DNA of 64,000 nt. It comes from CAZTPJ01 sp964614515. Its GTDB lineage: Bacteria; Planctomycetota; Phycisphaerae; Phycisphaerales; UBA1924. The DNA is taken from assembly GCA_964614515.1 (NCBI GenBank), contig CAZTPJ010000006.1:8361-72360 (forward strand), read 5' to 3'. The position numbers were made by a program, and so were the translations under genes. Every line of letters starts with the position of its first letter. The first letter of the stretch is position 1. Shown one piece after another: positions 1 to 9,000 of this stretch. The notes below the pieces were generated by a model. That model was not told where the DNA came from and made no database searches. It saw nothing but the letters and a program-made list of their open reading frames with translations.

Positions 1-665
1 ACCCCCACCCGCCAGGCGCGATCACCGAGCGACATCCCCGCCAATATCAGCGGCATGAGCGTCACGAGTACGATCAACCCCCCCAGCGCGATATGGCATT
101 GATCCACGACGTGTTGCCAGAGGAACGGACTCGGGTGTACCGCCATGCCCATATCCAGCAGTTGCCTCGCGATCAACGCGATCGCGGCGAGAATGAAGAA
201 GACGATCAATCGCATGGTTCGCGAAAGGTGATGAAGCAGGACCGCGAGCATCATGCCGATCGCGAGTCCCATGCCAACGCCCCAGAACAGGATGCTTCGC
301 AACTCGAAGAGCACGGCCGGATTGATCGACCTTCCGAAGCCCACCGACGTCCCCACGAGCCGAATCCAGGCGAGGAGAATCCAGTCTCGTCCAGCGGTAA
401 ACTGCACCGCATCAAGCCATGTAGTGACCAACTCCGTAGCCCCCGCGAATATCAGGACTTGAACCACAGCAAGTCCAATGAGCGTCAGCACAGGCTCGAA
501 CCGCCGCATCGGAAACGCGACATTCCGCCGCCGTGCCGCCACGCGCCCGCAGCGCGGGCACGTCACCACGAACAGCCCATAGATCGGCTCGCGCGACGCA
601 CGCTGATGCGCCATGTCCAACCCGCAACCCAGACAGATGTGTGAGATCCGCATCGGAGAGTCCAT
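1..665 (-). CDS. Zinc-ribbon multi-pass membrane protein, partial (C-terminus off the left edge)
   Basis: The frame is open from an ATG at 665 to the window edge (221 codons). The N-terminus carries two CxxC knuckles (C11/C14 and C36/C39), a probable zinc ribbon, followed by hydrophobic segments near residues 58-75, 126-143, 151-170 and 190-212. An upstream in-frame stop limits the start to 665 or the ATG at 653. It is divergent from the EamA gene. Zinc-ribbon plus helices occurs in many uncharacterised membrane proteins, so no function is assigned. Confidence 0.75.
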   Translation of the reverse strand, partial: MDSPMRISHICLGCGLDMAHQRASREPIYGLFVVTCPRCGRVAARRRNVAFPMRRFEPVLTLIGLAVVQVLIFAGATELVTTWLDAVQFTAGRDWILLAWIRLVGTSVGFGRSINPAVLFELRSILFWGVGMGLAIGMMLAVLLHHLSRTMRLIVFFILAAIALIARQLLDMGMAVHPSPFLWQHVVDQCHIALGGLIVLVTLMPLILAGMSLGDRAWRVG

Positions 666-783
666 CGCCCGCCCAAGAGCATACGGCCACAACCCCGCGC
701 GGTTTCACGTCGCCACCCCAACCCGCGCCAGCCATCACGCCCACCCTACCATTCACCCACCACCGAGGGGATCGCCGAACGTG

Positions 784-1842
784 ATGTCCATTCAATCGAC
801 TCAGGCCGCGTGGAATCGCTGCGGCGGCATGGTCATGGTCATCATGACCCTCATCGGCTGGTCCAGCGTCCCGCTCTTCATCAAGCACTTCGCCGCGCAC
901 ATCGACGTGTGGACCAGCAACGGCTGGCGCTATGGCTTTTCGGCCCTCCTCTGGCTGCCGGTGCTGATCTGGGGCCTGCGAAGACACTCGCTGCCCGGCG
1001 GCATCTGGAAGCGGGCGCTCGTGCCGAGCGTCTTCAACTCCATCGGCCAGGTCGCGTTCGCGTGGGCGCATTACAAGATCGATCCCGGCCTGCTCACCTT
1101 CGCCCTGCGCACGCAGATCGTTTTCGTCGCCATCGGCGCGGCCATCCTCTTCATCCCCGAACGACGAATCATCCGTTCGCGCGGGTTCATCATCGGCATC
1201 CTCCTCGTCCTCGGCGGCACGATGACCACCGTCGCCCTCGATGACGGCTTCGGACAACAAACGACCACCTTCGGCATCATCCTCGCCCTCATCTCCGGCG
1301 CATGCTTCGCCGGCTACGCCCTCTCCGTCCGTCACTACATGCACGGCACGCACCCCCTGATCGCATTTTCCGTCATCAGTCAATACACGGCCGCGGCTAT
1401 GCTCGGACTCATGTTCGCTCTCGGTGAACGTCAGGGCCTGATGGCGCTGGCGATGTCATCATCGCAGATCGCGCTGCTGCTGCTCTCGGCCATCATTGGG
1501 ATCGCTCTCGGCCATGTGTTCTATTACGCCAGCATTGGGCGTCTCGGCGTGGCCGTGTCGTCAGGTGTGATTCAACTTCAGCCCGTGCTGGTGTCTGTGG
1601 CGTCGGTGTTCCTGTTTCCCAACGCGGCGCTCTCGCCGATTCAGTGGGCCGCGGGCCTGCTGGCCATCGCCGGCGCTGGGACGATTCTGTACATGCAGCA
1701 TCACCTGCGCGTGATCGCGCCCGCCGCACCCGCGCGAACTGAGGCCGTGACACCCACGGCCGCGCCCGACACAGCCGAGTTCGACACCCTTCCCCCCGAT
1801 CACGTCGCGGCTGCGACAGCGGCACACGATCGCGATGGTTGA
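784..1842 (+). CDS. EamA/DMT-superfamily transporter
   Basis: A 352-residue integral membrane protein with about ten hydrophobic helices in two repeats of five, the layout of EamA (drug/metabolite transporter) proteins. The first half begins with the hydrophobic stretch containing GWSSVPLFIKHF. The last ~45 residues after the final helix are Ala/Pro/Thr-rich and probably a cytoplasmic tail. The family exports or imports small metabolites; the substrate cannot be read from sequence. Start: ATG at 784, with GAGGGG at 765-770 as a ribosome site; a GTG at 781 is an equally spaced alternative. It stands alone between a divergent membrane gene and the convergent MoxR operon. Confidence 0.9.
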   Translation: MSIQSTQAAWNRCGGMVMVIMTLIGWSSVPLFIKHFAAHIDVWTSNGWRYGFSALLWLPVLIWGLRRHSLPGGIWKRALVPSVFNSIGQVAFAWAHYKIDPGLLTFALRTQIVFVAIGAAILFIPERRIIRSRGFIIGILLVLGGTMTTVALDDGFGQQTTTFGIILALISGACFAGYALSVRHYMHGTHPLIAFSVISQYTAAAMLGLMFALGERQGLMALAMSSSQIALLLLSAIIGIALGHVFYYASIGRLGVAVSSGVIQLQPVLVSVASVFLFPNAALSPIQWAAGLLAIAGAGTILYMQHHLRVIAPAAPARTEAVTPTAAPDTAEFDTLPPDHVAAATAAHDRDG

Positions 1843-1868
1843 TCGCGTCGCCTTGCATGCGGGCTCTC

Positions 1869-2948
1869 TCACAGCGCATCGCGGCACGCGCGGTACAGGT
1901 CCTTCCATCCATCGCGATCCTTCACCACGCCTTCGAGGTATTCCTGCATCACCACGCGGTCCTGCACCGGATCGCGCACGATCGCGCCGACGAGTCCAGA
2001 CGCGAGATCCTCGGCCGTGACCTTGCCATCGCCGCAGTGTGCGGCCAGCGAGAGGCCGAGGTTCATCACCGCGATGGCGTCGGCCGGTGAGAGCGTGCCC
2101 GAGGGCGACTTGAGTTTCGTCTTGCCGTCGGCCGTCTTCCCCGCGCGAAGTTCGCGGAAGATCGTCACGACGCGCCGGATTTCGTGCAGTTCCGCGGCCT
2201 CGGCGGGCAGGTCGAGCGAGCGTCCGATCGCCGCGACGCGCGTGCGCACGATCTCGACTTCCTCATCTTCGGTGGCAGGGGGGGGGAGGACGACGGTGTT
2301 GAAGCGTCGTCGCAGCGCGCTGGACATCTCCTGCACACCGCGATCGCGATCGTTGGCCGTGGCGATCAGGTTGAATCCCCGCGCGGCGCGAACCTGCTGG
2401 TCGATCTCGGGGATCGGCAGGGTTTTCTCCGAGAGAATCGTGATGAACGAATCCTGCACGTCGGAGGGCATGCGCGTGAGTTCCTCGATGCGCGCGATGC
2501 GACCCTCTTCCATCGCACGCATCACGGGGCTTTGCACCATCGCCTTGCGCGATGGCCCCTCGGCCAGCAGAATCGCATAGTTCCAGCCGTATCGCACGGA
2601 GTCCTCCGCCGTGCCGGCCGTGCCCTGGACCATCAGTGTCGAGTCGCCGCTGATCGCGGCGGCGAGATGTTCAGAGACCCACGACTTGGCCGTGCCGGGC
2701 AGGCCCAGCAGCAGCAGCGCGCGATCGGTGATGAGCGTGGCGACGGCGATCTCGATGAGCCGCCGCGAGCCGATGTACTTTGGCGCGATCGTCCCCCCCC
2801 CGACCTTGCCGCCCATGATGTACGTGATGACCGCGCGCGGCGACAGCCGCCATCCCGCGGGCTTGGGATGGTCATCGTGCTTCGCCAGAAGCGAGAGTTC
2901 ATCGCGAAACTCGACCTCGGCGGGCACACGCAAGGCGGTGGCGGTCAT
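1869..2948 (-). CDS. MoxR-family AAA+ ATPase
   Basis: A 359-residue AAA+ ATPase. Walker A is GLPGTAKS at residues 82-89; the Walker B position reads IARIEEL (about 151-157), with Glu where Asp is usual; sensor 1 is FNLIATAND (192-200); an Arg-rich ALRRRF follows (211-216). This matches MoxR-type ATPases, which typically work with VWA proteins to remodel or activate partners. Its ATG overlaps the stop of the upstream DUF5691-like gene by 4 bp, so the two are translationally coupled. It is the last gene of the five-component set; the VWA partner is encoded at 12150-13307, beyond an inserted block. The exact target is unknown. Confidence 0.9.
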   Translation of the reverse strand: MTATALRVPAEVEFRDELSLLAKHDDHPKPAGWRLSPRAVITYIMGGKVGGGTIAPKYIGSRRLIEIAVATLITDRALLLLGLPGTAKSWVSEHLAAAISGDSTLMVQGTAGTAEDSVRYGWNYAILLAEGPSRKAMVQSPVMRAMEEGRIARIEELTRMPSDVQDSFITILSEKTLPIPEIDQQVRAARGFNLIATANDRDRGVQEMSSALRRRFNTVVLPPPATEDEEVEIVRTRVAAIGRSLDLPAEAAELHEIRRVVTIFRELRAGKTADGKTKLKSPSGTLSPADAIAVMNLGLSLAAHCGDGKVTAEDLASGLVGAIVRDPVQDRVVMQEYLEGVVKDRDGWKDLYRACRDAL

Positions 2949-4462
2949 GACGGAAACTCCTCGGCCAGTCGAACGCGAAGCGGAAGAACACGGTTGGCGA
3001 CGTGCGATGTGTATTGCCCGCCGTCGGCAACAATACGCTGCATCACGGCCATCGCCTCGGTCGCCAGCGCGCGGTGAACGCCGCGAGCCATTGCCTCGAA
3101 ATCAACATAGTCACGCTTTGTCCCATGCTCGATCGCTTCAAGACACGCCCGCGACAGTTCAGGGCATCGCGGGTCAAGGAATTTCAAGGCGAGCGCCACG
3201 CGGCGCGACTTGAAGCCGCGCGTCGACAGGATCACCGGACCCAGCCGGTCCCGCTGCGCAGGCGACAACACCGACCACAGCCCCTCGACCGCGTCGATCT
3301 CAGCCGACGGCAGGCACCACGTCTCGAGCAGCGCGGCCGCCCACGCTTCATCGCGATGCAGCACGGCCGCGGCGCGCCAACCCGTCAACGCGATGTATCC
3401 CTCCCGCATCGCCATCGCCGCGAGAATCAGGTCGCGCGGCTCGGGGGGGGGATCGCTAAGGCCCGCGCCGGGTGGTACGGCCGCGATGATCTGCATCAAC
3501 CACCAGTCCTCATCCTCGCGCCACGCTTTCGCATCATCGGGATCAATGCCGAATCGCGTATTCGCATCCGAGGCGTTGAATCGCGCCGCGATGCCGTCAC
3601 GGCGCATCGCCGCATCGCACGCGGCGGGGCGTGTGAACGTGAGCGTGTCCTTGCGGACGCCGGAGCGCCACTTCTTGTCGGCGCCGGGTTGGAGACTGAG
3701 GCAGCCGGCCACGCGCTCGCGCATGCGCTGCGCCAGCCGCGATTGGGGAAGTATCGCGAGAAGTTGCACGCCCGCACGCTGCACCGACGCCGCGCGATCA
3801 TCCAGACAAGCCTCAAGCCACGCCTCATCATCCATCGACAGTCCCTCGGCGAGCGTGTGTACGGCATCCGCGCGGTCAGCCGCGGAGAGCGAACTCCATG
3901 TTGATTCCACAAGGGCGCGTGCGGCCGTTGGATCATGACGCCGAAAGTAAGCCAGCGCGAGGAGGCGTTCCTGGCGCTTGGCCGTCTCCCATGTCTCGGC
4001 GGTGTTGGGCAGCGCGAGCGAAGGCACGGCCGTGCGCCACGGCTCGCGCTGCGCGGCGAGCCACAGGCCGCGCGCGCCGAGGATCGGCTCGATCACGTCG
4101 CGCGTGCGCGGGTGTGCGGCCGCGATGTCGAGCAACGCCGGAAGCAGCGAGGGGGGGGCGGCAAGGCCGCGCTGCCGCGCAAGCCCGGCCCATTCAAGAA
4201 CCAGCGGAATGTCGCTGCTGGCGATGATCTCGGCAAGGAGTTGCCCGGCCGAGCGTGAACAGGGCGCTTCCGTCGCGGGCGCGGCGGAAGGGGGGGGCAC
4301 ATCGGCGAGCGTCCGCGCCCCGCGCCCGGCGCGATCCGAGATGCTCGCCAAGATGCACGCATCACAGAACGCCGCCATGTCGCCATCACGCGCCGATCGC
4401 GCAAGACCAACAGTGGCCGTGGCCTCAAGTTCCGTCAGCGATGGCGTGCGCGGCGCGGCCAT
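2945..4462 (-). CDS. DUF5691-like protein of a MoxR/SWIM cluster
   Basis: A 505-residue, Ala/Leu/Arg-rich, largely helical protein without membrane segments. I recognise it by size and position as the DUF5691-type member that in many bacteria sits between a SWIM zinc-finger gene and a MoxR ATPase; the assignment is from memory of the family and its context. Regular helical stretches suggest HEAT-like solenoid structure, which would suit a scaffold or adaptor role. It begins 9 bp after the SWIM gene and overlaps the MoxR start by 4 bp, so the three form one translation-coupled unit. No catalytic motif is visible. Confidence 0.7.
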   Translation of the reverse strand: MAAPRTPSLTELEATATVGLARSARDGDMAAFCDACILASISDRAGRGARTLADVPPPSAAPATEAPCSRSAGQLLAEIIASSDIPLVLEWAGLARQRGLAAPPSLLPALLDIAAAHPRTRDVIEPILGARGLWLAAQREPWRTAVPSLALPNTAETWETAKRQERLLALAYFRRHDPTAARALVESTWSSLSAADRADAVHTLAEGLSMDDEAWLEACLDDRAASVQRAGVQLLAILPQSRLAQRMRERVAGCLSLQPGADKKWRSGVRKDTLTFTRPAACDAAMRRDGIAARFNASDANTRFGIDPDDAKAWREDEDWWLMQIIAAVPPGAGLSDPPPEPRDLILAAMAMREGYIALTGWRAAAVLHRDEAWAAALLETWCLPSAEIDAVEGLWSVLSPAQRDRLGPVILSTRGFKSRRVALALKFLDPRCPELSRACLEAIEHGTKRDYVDFEAMARGVHRALATEAMAVMQRIVADGGQYTSHVANRVLPLRVRLAEEFPS

Positions 4463-4471
4463 GGTGGAATG

Positions 4472-5773
4472 TTACAGCGCAAAGACATCATCGCCGAGCC
4501 ACCCGGCCAGGGGCCTGACGGCGTGCCCGTCATACTCCCCCGCGAGCGTGATCGTGCCGCCGGCGGCGATGGCGATGGCCTTCCACGGCGGTTCGCCCAT
4601 GAGCGGCAAACAGGAGTTTTCGCGATCAGCCATGACCCATTGGCCGTGATCTTCGATGAGGCGCACGTCACGCACGATCAGCAGCACGCGTTCGACCCAC
4701 GGATCGGCGGCGAGGGCCTCGGCATAGCGCGACAGCGCGACATCGCATGTGTCATCACCCAGTTCATTCGGCCACGGTGCGGGCGTCTGCGATTTGATGA
4801 TGCCGCGCGAGCGCCGCGCGCCGGGATAGAACGCGATGTCTCCCTCGACGGCCGTGCCCAGCGGCATCGTCGCGCCAAAGCCGCGATCGGCGACGGCGTA
4901 ATCGAGGATGTGTGCTTCCTGCCCGGAGTTCACGCCCGACAACCACGTTCGCCGCACGCGAATGCGCTCTTCTTCCTCTTCGACGATGCCGACGATGGCC
5001 CATGTGTCGGTGATGCACTCGCCCGCGAGGACTTCGTCCTTCGTGATGGTCCAGCCGAGGCGCGAGCGTACTTCAGCCTGCAACGGCTCGGGCAGTTCGG
5101 CGAGTCGATCGTGGGCGCGGAGCAGAAGGTGGAGCGAGGCGGCGTGTTCGAGGCCGCGAGAGGCCCACTCGCCGGGCGCGATCACCGCATCGCGCATTCG
5201 GCGCACGCTGCGGGCAAGGCCGGGCGCCTGCGCGTCGATGAGTCTCGCGGCCGGGCGCTCCCAGAACTCCGTCGGTCGCGTGCGTGCAGCGCCGAGGCCC
5301 TCGGCGAGCATGTCATCAAGCCACGCGCGACATTCGGCGACGCCCTCGGCGATGCGCTTCTCGCGCCGCGCCGCGCGTTTGGCGCGATCGGCGGACTTGG
5401 CTACTTCGTTAGCTTTGGAACTTTCGCTCGGCGCCGCGGGCGCAGTCTTGGCGGGCTTGGATTCAAACAGCGGCAAGACCCACGAAGGCTCGTCGGCTTG
5501 TGTGAAGGCTTTGAGCGAGTCGGCAGCGCGAAGCAGCAGCGCAAGCGCGTGTTTGCAGGGGCGCTTGCGGCTGGGGCAGGTGCAGCGGTTGGCCGTGGCG
5601 GTGAAGTCCGCGCAGACGCGGTAGGGGTTCTTGCCGCTGCCCTGGATCTCGGCCCAGATCGCGCGGTCGGACTTCGCAAGCGTGACCCAGGACTTGGATG
5701 CGGCAAGTTGCTGCGCCGCGGCGGCGGAAGAGTCATCGGGGGCGAGCGAGATGATCTGCGCGCGGGTGAGCAT
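4472..5773 (-). CDS. SWIM zinc-finger protein
   Basis: A 433-residue protein with a SWIM-type zinc finger near the N-terminus: C64-x-C66-x6-C73-x-H75 in the segment CTCPSRKRPCKH. SWIM fingers bind nucleic acid or protein. The long C-terminal part has no motif I can name, though a basic, Ala-rich linker follows residue ~105. Start: ATG at 5773. The frame is open upstream to 6184, but that extension only translates palindromic repeat DNA, so it was excluded. It is the first gene of the SWIM/DUF5691/MoxR unit and is separated by 316 bp of repeat-rich DNA from the glycosyltransferase upstream. Confidence 0.85.
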   Translation of the reverse strand: MLTRAQIISLAPDDSSAAAAQQLAASKSWVTLAKSDRAIWAEIQGSGKNPYRVCADFTATANRCTCPSRKRPCKHALALLLRAADSLKAFTQADEPSWVLPLFESKPAKTAPAAPSESSKANEVAKSADRAKRAARREKRIAEGVAECRAWLDDMLAEGLGAARTRPTEFWERPAARLIDAQAPGLARSVRRMRDAVIAPGEWASRGLEHAASLHLLLRAHDRLAELPEPLQAEVRSRLGWTITKDEVLAGECITDTWAIVGIVEEEEERIRVRRTWLSGVNSGQEAHILDYAVADRGFGATMPLGTAVEGDIAFYPGARRSRGIIKSQTPAPWPNELGDDTCDVALSRYAEALAADPWVERVLLIVRDVRLIEDHGQWVMADRENSCLPLMGEPPWKAIAIAAGGTITLAGEYDGHAVRPLAGWLGDDVFAL

Positions 5774-6089
5774 GATGAGCAGGACTGTACGGCGATGTTT
5801 GGGCTGAAGCCCCTGGGGAGGACCGGGCAGGGCAAACGCAAAGTTCGTTGGATCCGGTGGGGCGGGCGTCTCGCCCGCCTCCCTTGCGTGTCGAACGCGC
5901 GGTGGCTCAACCCACAGACGCAGGTGTGGGCAATCTTGCGGTTGCCTTGGGTGATGAACGTGGTTCGTCCGCACTCCGGGCGGAGGATCGAAGGTGGACA
6001 AATTAGGGGCTGACGCCCCTGGCAACAGTCGTGCGCCCGTTGGGCGAGAAGGGATGCACAGGCGACACGCCCGCGTCACCACGTTCAGA
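5774..6089. other. Intergenic region filled with palindromic repeats
   Basis: This 316-bp spacer holds no gene. From left to right it carries a 122-bp inverted-repeat element (5828-5949, listed separately), a GGGGCT-GA-CGCCCCT hairpin at about 6006-6021, and a variant of the CACAGGCGAGACGCC repeat at about 6057-6080. Any promoter for the SWIM/DUF5691/MoxR unit would have to lie inside this repeat DNA; I see no convincing -35/-10 pair. Confidence 0.7.
5828..5949. repeat. 122-bp element with terminal inverted repeats, copy 1
   Basis: The left end (CAGGGCAAACGCAAA, 5828-5842) is the imperfect inverse of the right end (CTTGCGGTTGCCTTG, 5935-5949), 12 of 15 positions. The interior contains a strong hairpin (GGGCGGGCG-TCT-CGCCCGCC, about 5861-5880). 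A second copy of the same length lies inside truA (34931-35052). No coding capacity, so it would be non-autonomous (MITE- or REP-like). Confidence 0.75.
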
Positions 6090-9000
6090 TCATGGCCGGT
6101 GGACAAGTCGCCGGTACAGCGATTCATACTTCGACACGAGGACATCAACGCCGAAGTGTTGTTCGATGCGCTGGCGTCCCGCACGGGCCATCGCGGCGCG
6201 CTTGTCGGCGTTTTCCGCGAGGTCGATCACGGCCAGCGTGCCATCTTCAACGGTTTGTGCTTCATCAACCGGGATGAGGATGCCGGTGTCGGGGGTGATG
6301 AGTTCGGGCTGGCCGTTGACGGCCGTGAAAATCTGCGGCACGCCCATGGCCATCGCTTCATAACTGACATAGGCGAGTCCTTCGTGTCCGCTGGGCATGA
6401 GGAGCAGGTCGGCATCGCGGAAGACCGGCGCGCCATGCGCGAGTTCGCCCACGAGGTGGAAGCGATCGGGATTCGGCAGTTCGAGCCGCATCGCCTCGAT
6501 GCGCTGCCGCTCCGGGCCGGGACCGATCATCGCGAAATGAATGTCGAGGTCGGGCCTGCGCTTCTGGACTTCATGCGCGATCCTCGCGAACAGCCACGGA
6601 CGCTTCTGCCAATAGAGACGCCCGACGAAGACGACCAGCACGGCCTCGTCAGAAATGGCCAACGGCCGTCGGACATGTCCGCGTTCGTACCGATCCGGGT
6701 TGAACTCGTGCGTATGGTCAACGCAGGTGTAGATGACGCTGATATCGCGATCGGAGATCGCGTGCTCGCGCATCATGTATGACTTGAGCCATTCGCTGGT
6801 GACGGTGCGATGGTCGAAGTACTGCTTGTAATGCCGGCTGCTGTAGGCGGGGTGGCCGCCTTCCATGACGTCGGGCGGTTCGAGAATGTGGCACTGATCG
6901 ATGACCTTGATGCCCGGCAGGGACTTCTTGAGGGCGGGCAGCGAGTCATAGCCGAGGAACGAGTGCATGATGTGGACGAGTTGAATCTCGCGGCGTCGGC
7001 AGTATTCGACGATGAACCGTTCAAAGCGCTTCTCGGCCGGGAGTGGAAGATGGTCGCCGAGATGGCAGACCTCGCGGACGTGTGCGCGAACGCGATCCTC
7101 CCACGGATGCGATGATGCCAGCGTGGTGAGCAGCGAGAACTGAATCGTGTCGGGATTCAGGCGTGTCAGCAGATCGACGATGCCCTTGTCCGCGCCGCCG
7201 CATTCGAGCCACTGCGTGATGTACAGGGCGCGGATCGCGCCCTTGGCGGTCGCGGGAAGTTTGTCGCCGATGGCGGCGCGTGCGGCATCCGCGACGGGCG
7301 ACTCGATGGGGAACGATCGCGGCGCGATCAGCGCGCGACGTCCGGAACGAAGCAGCGCGATGATCGTGTCGCGAATGCTCCGCGATTCGCCCGGATTGGC
7401 TTCGGCAAACGCGGCGGCGAGCGCAGCGGGACGCGCCACGGCCGCCAACTGTTCATCATTCCAGTGTTCGATTGTCGCCGCGTCGGTTTCATAGAGATGA
7501 TTCGGCGAATCGGTGCGCGGCGGGCCGGGCTGCCCGCGAAAGACGACGGCGTCGGCGGCGGGATCTTCTGCGAGCGCGGCTGCGGCCATCTCAAGGCACA
7601 GCGGCATGCACAGGGGGCCAGGGCCGTAGTGCTGTGGATGCAGCAGCAGAACGAGATCGTGGCCTTGTGTCAGCGAGTCGACATCCGGCGACCACCAGTT
7701 GAAGACTTTCGTGGTTGACGCGGAAGCACTGCCGGCGAGGTCTTTGGAATCGCCGGGGAGGATGAGCGTGGCGGCGCGACGTGATTGCGAGGCGAGGGCA
7801 TCGCGGACGTGGGACGTGTGTTCATCGGCGGGCAGGCCGGTGCAGAGGATGGCGACGCGGGCCGTGGCGCCGAAGTTGGCGACGGGGGGGGGGGATGTGG
7901 CGATGGGCCGGGCGAACTTCGCCATGGCCTTTTGCGCGAGGCGCTTCGCGGCATACGGCGGCCAGCGGCGGCGATAGGTGTTGCGCTCACCCTCCATCTG
8001 CGCGAGCATCTGTCGCAGGCGATCCGCCTCGTGTCGCGCTGTTTCGGCGGCCCGTGCGGAGGTCGCGACGGTCTCGCGCTCGCGAGCGAGGCGAAGTCGC
8101 GCCTCGTCAAGTTGCATCCCCAGCGATGCGGCGCGAAGATCAAGTTGCCGCGCGGTCTCGCGAGCCTCGGCCGCGGCCAGCTCCAGTTCCGCCACGCGCG
8201 CCACGGCGCTTTCTGAGACGGCCTGTGATTCCTTCGCGGCCGTGGCTTCGCGCTGGGCTTCGCGCGCGAGGTCGCCGAGGCGCTGCGCGCTGGCTTCGGC
8301 GGCGAGGGCGCGTTCATAGTTCGCGCGTGAGGCAGCCTCGGCCGAGAGCGCGCGTTCATAGTTCGCTTTCGCGGCACGCTCGGCGGAAAGAGCGCGTTCA
8401 TAGTTCGCCTTTGCGGATTCTTCGGACGCCAGCGCACGCTCGTAGTTGGCCTTCGCGGCCGTTTCGATCGAGATGATGCACTGCGAGGCGGCGGCGAGTT
8501 CGGCCCGCGTGTGTTCCATCGCGCCGTCGAGCCGGACCGCACGCTCATGGTTCTTCAGGCTGGCTTCCTCCGCGGCCAGGGCGCGTTCATAGTTCGCCTT
8601 CGCCGCGGCCTCGGCGGAAAGGGCACGGCGATAGTTCTCCGCGGCGGATGATTCGCTCTCGGCCAGACGAGTTTCGGCGGCCAGGGCGCGTTCGTAGTTC
8701 GCCTTCGCGGCGGCCTCCGCGGCCAGGGCGTGTTCGTGGTTGCGTCGGGCGTTGTCGCGCTCCGCAAGGACTTCGCGATGCGCATCCATGCCCGCGGTGA
8801 ACGCTCGCATCTCGATGCCGACGATGCGCTCCGCCGCGCTCAGCGCCTCACGCCGCGCCCGGGCCAGCGCATCGCCCGCGCGGGGATCGACAAGGCTCAG
8901 CGCCGCTTCAAGCAGCGCGCTGATCGCGGCGGGCGAGTCCGTATGTTCGCCCGCCGCGACGCTCAGCGCCGCCAGTGAACGCGAAACTGCATTGTCAGCC

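Noticed and set aside
412..1383. Long minus-strand open frame of 323 codons opposite the EamA gene
   Set aside because: It runs antisense to a clear transporter, is rich in Asp/Glu/Ala/Arg with no hydrophobic or domain pattern, and reflects GC-rich third-position bias.
4469..6013. Plus-strand open frame of 514 codons opposite the SWIM gene
   Set aside because: It is the antisense shadow of the SWIM gene, whose zinc finger and operon structure are clear.
5774..6184. N-terminal extension of the SWIM protein
   Set aside because: It translates palindromic repeat DNA and reaches into the neighbouring gene; the ATG at 5773 gives a normal N-terminus.
8270..8760. Regularly spaced repeats suggesting a CRISPR array
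   Set aside because: The 42-nt repeats are in frame and encode coiled-coil heptads; they have no variable spacers.
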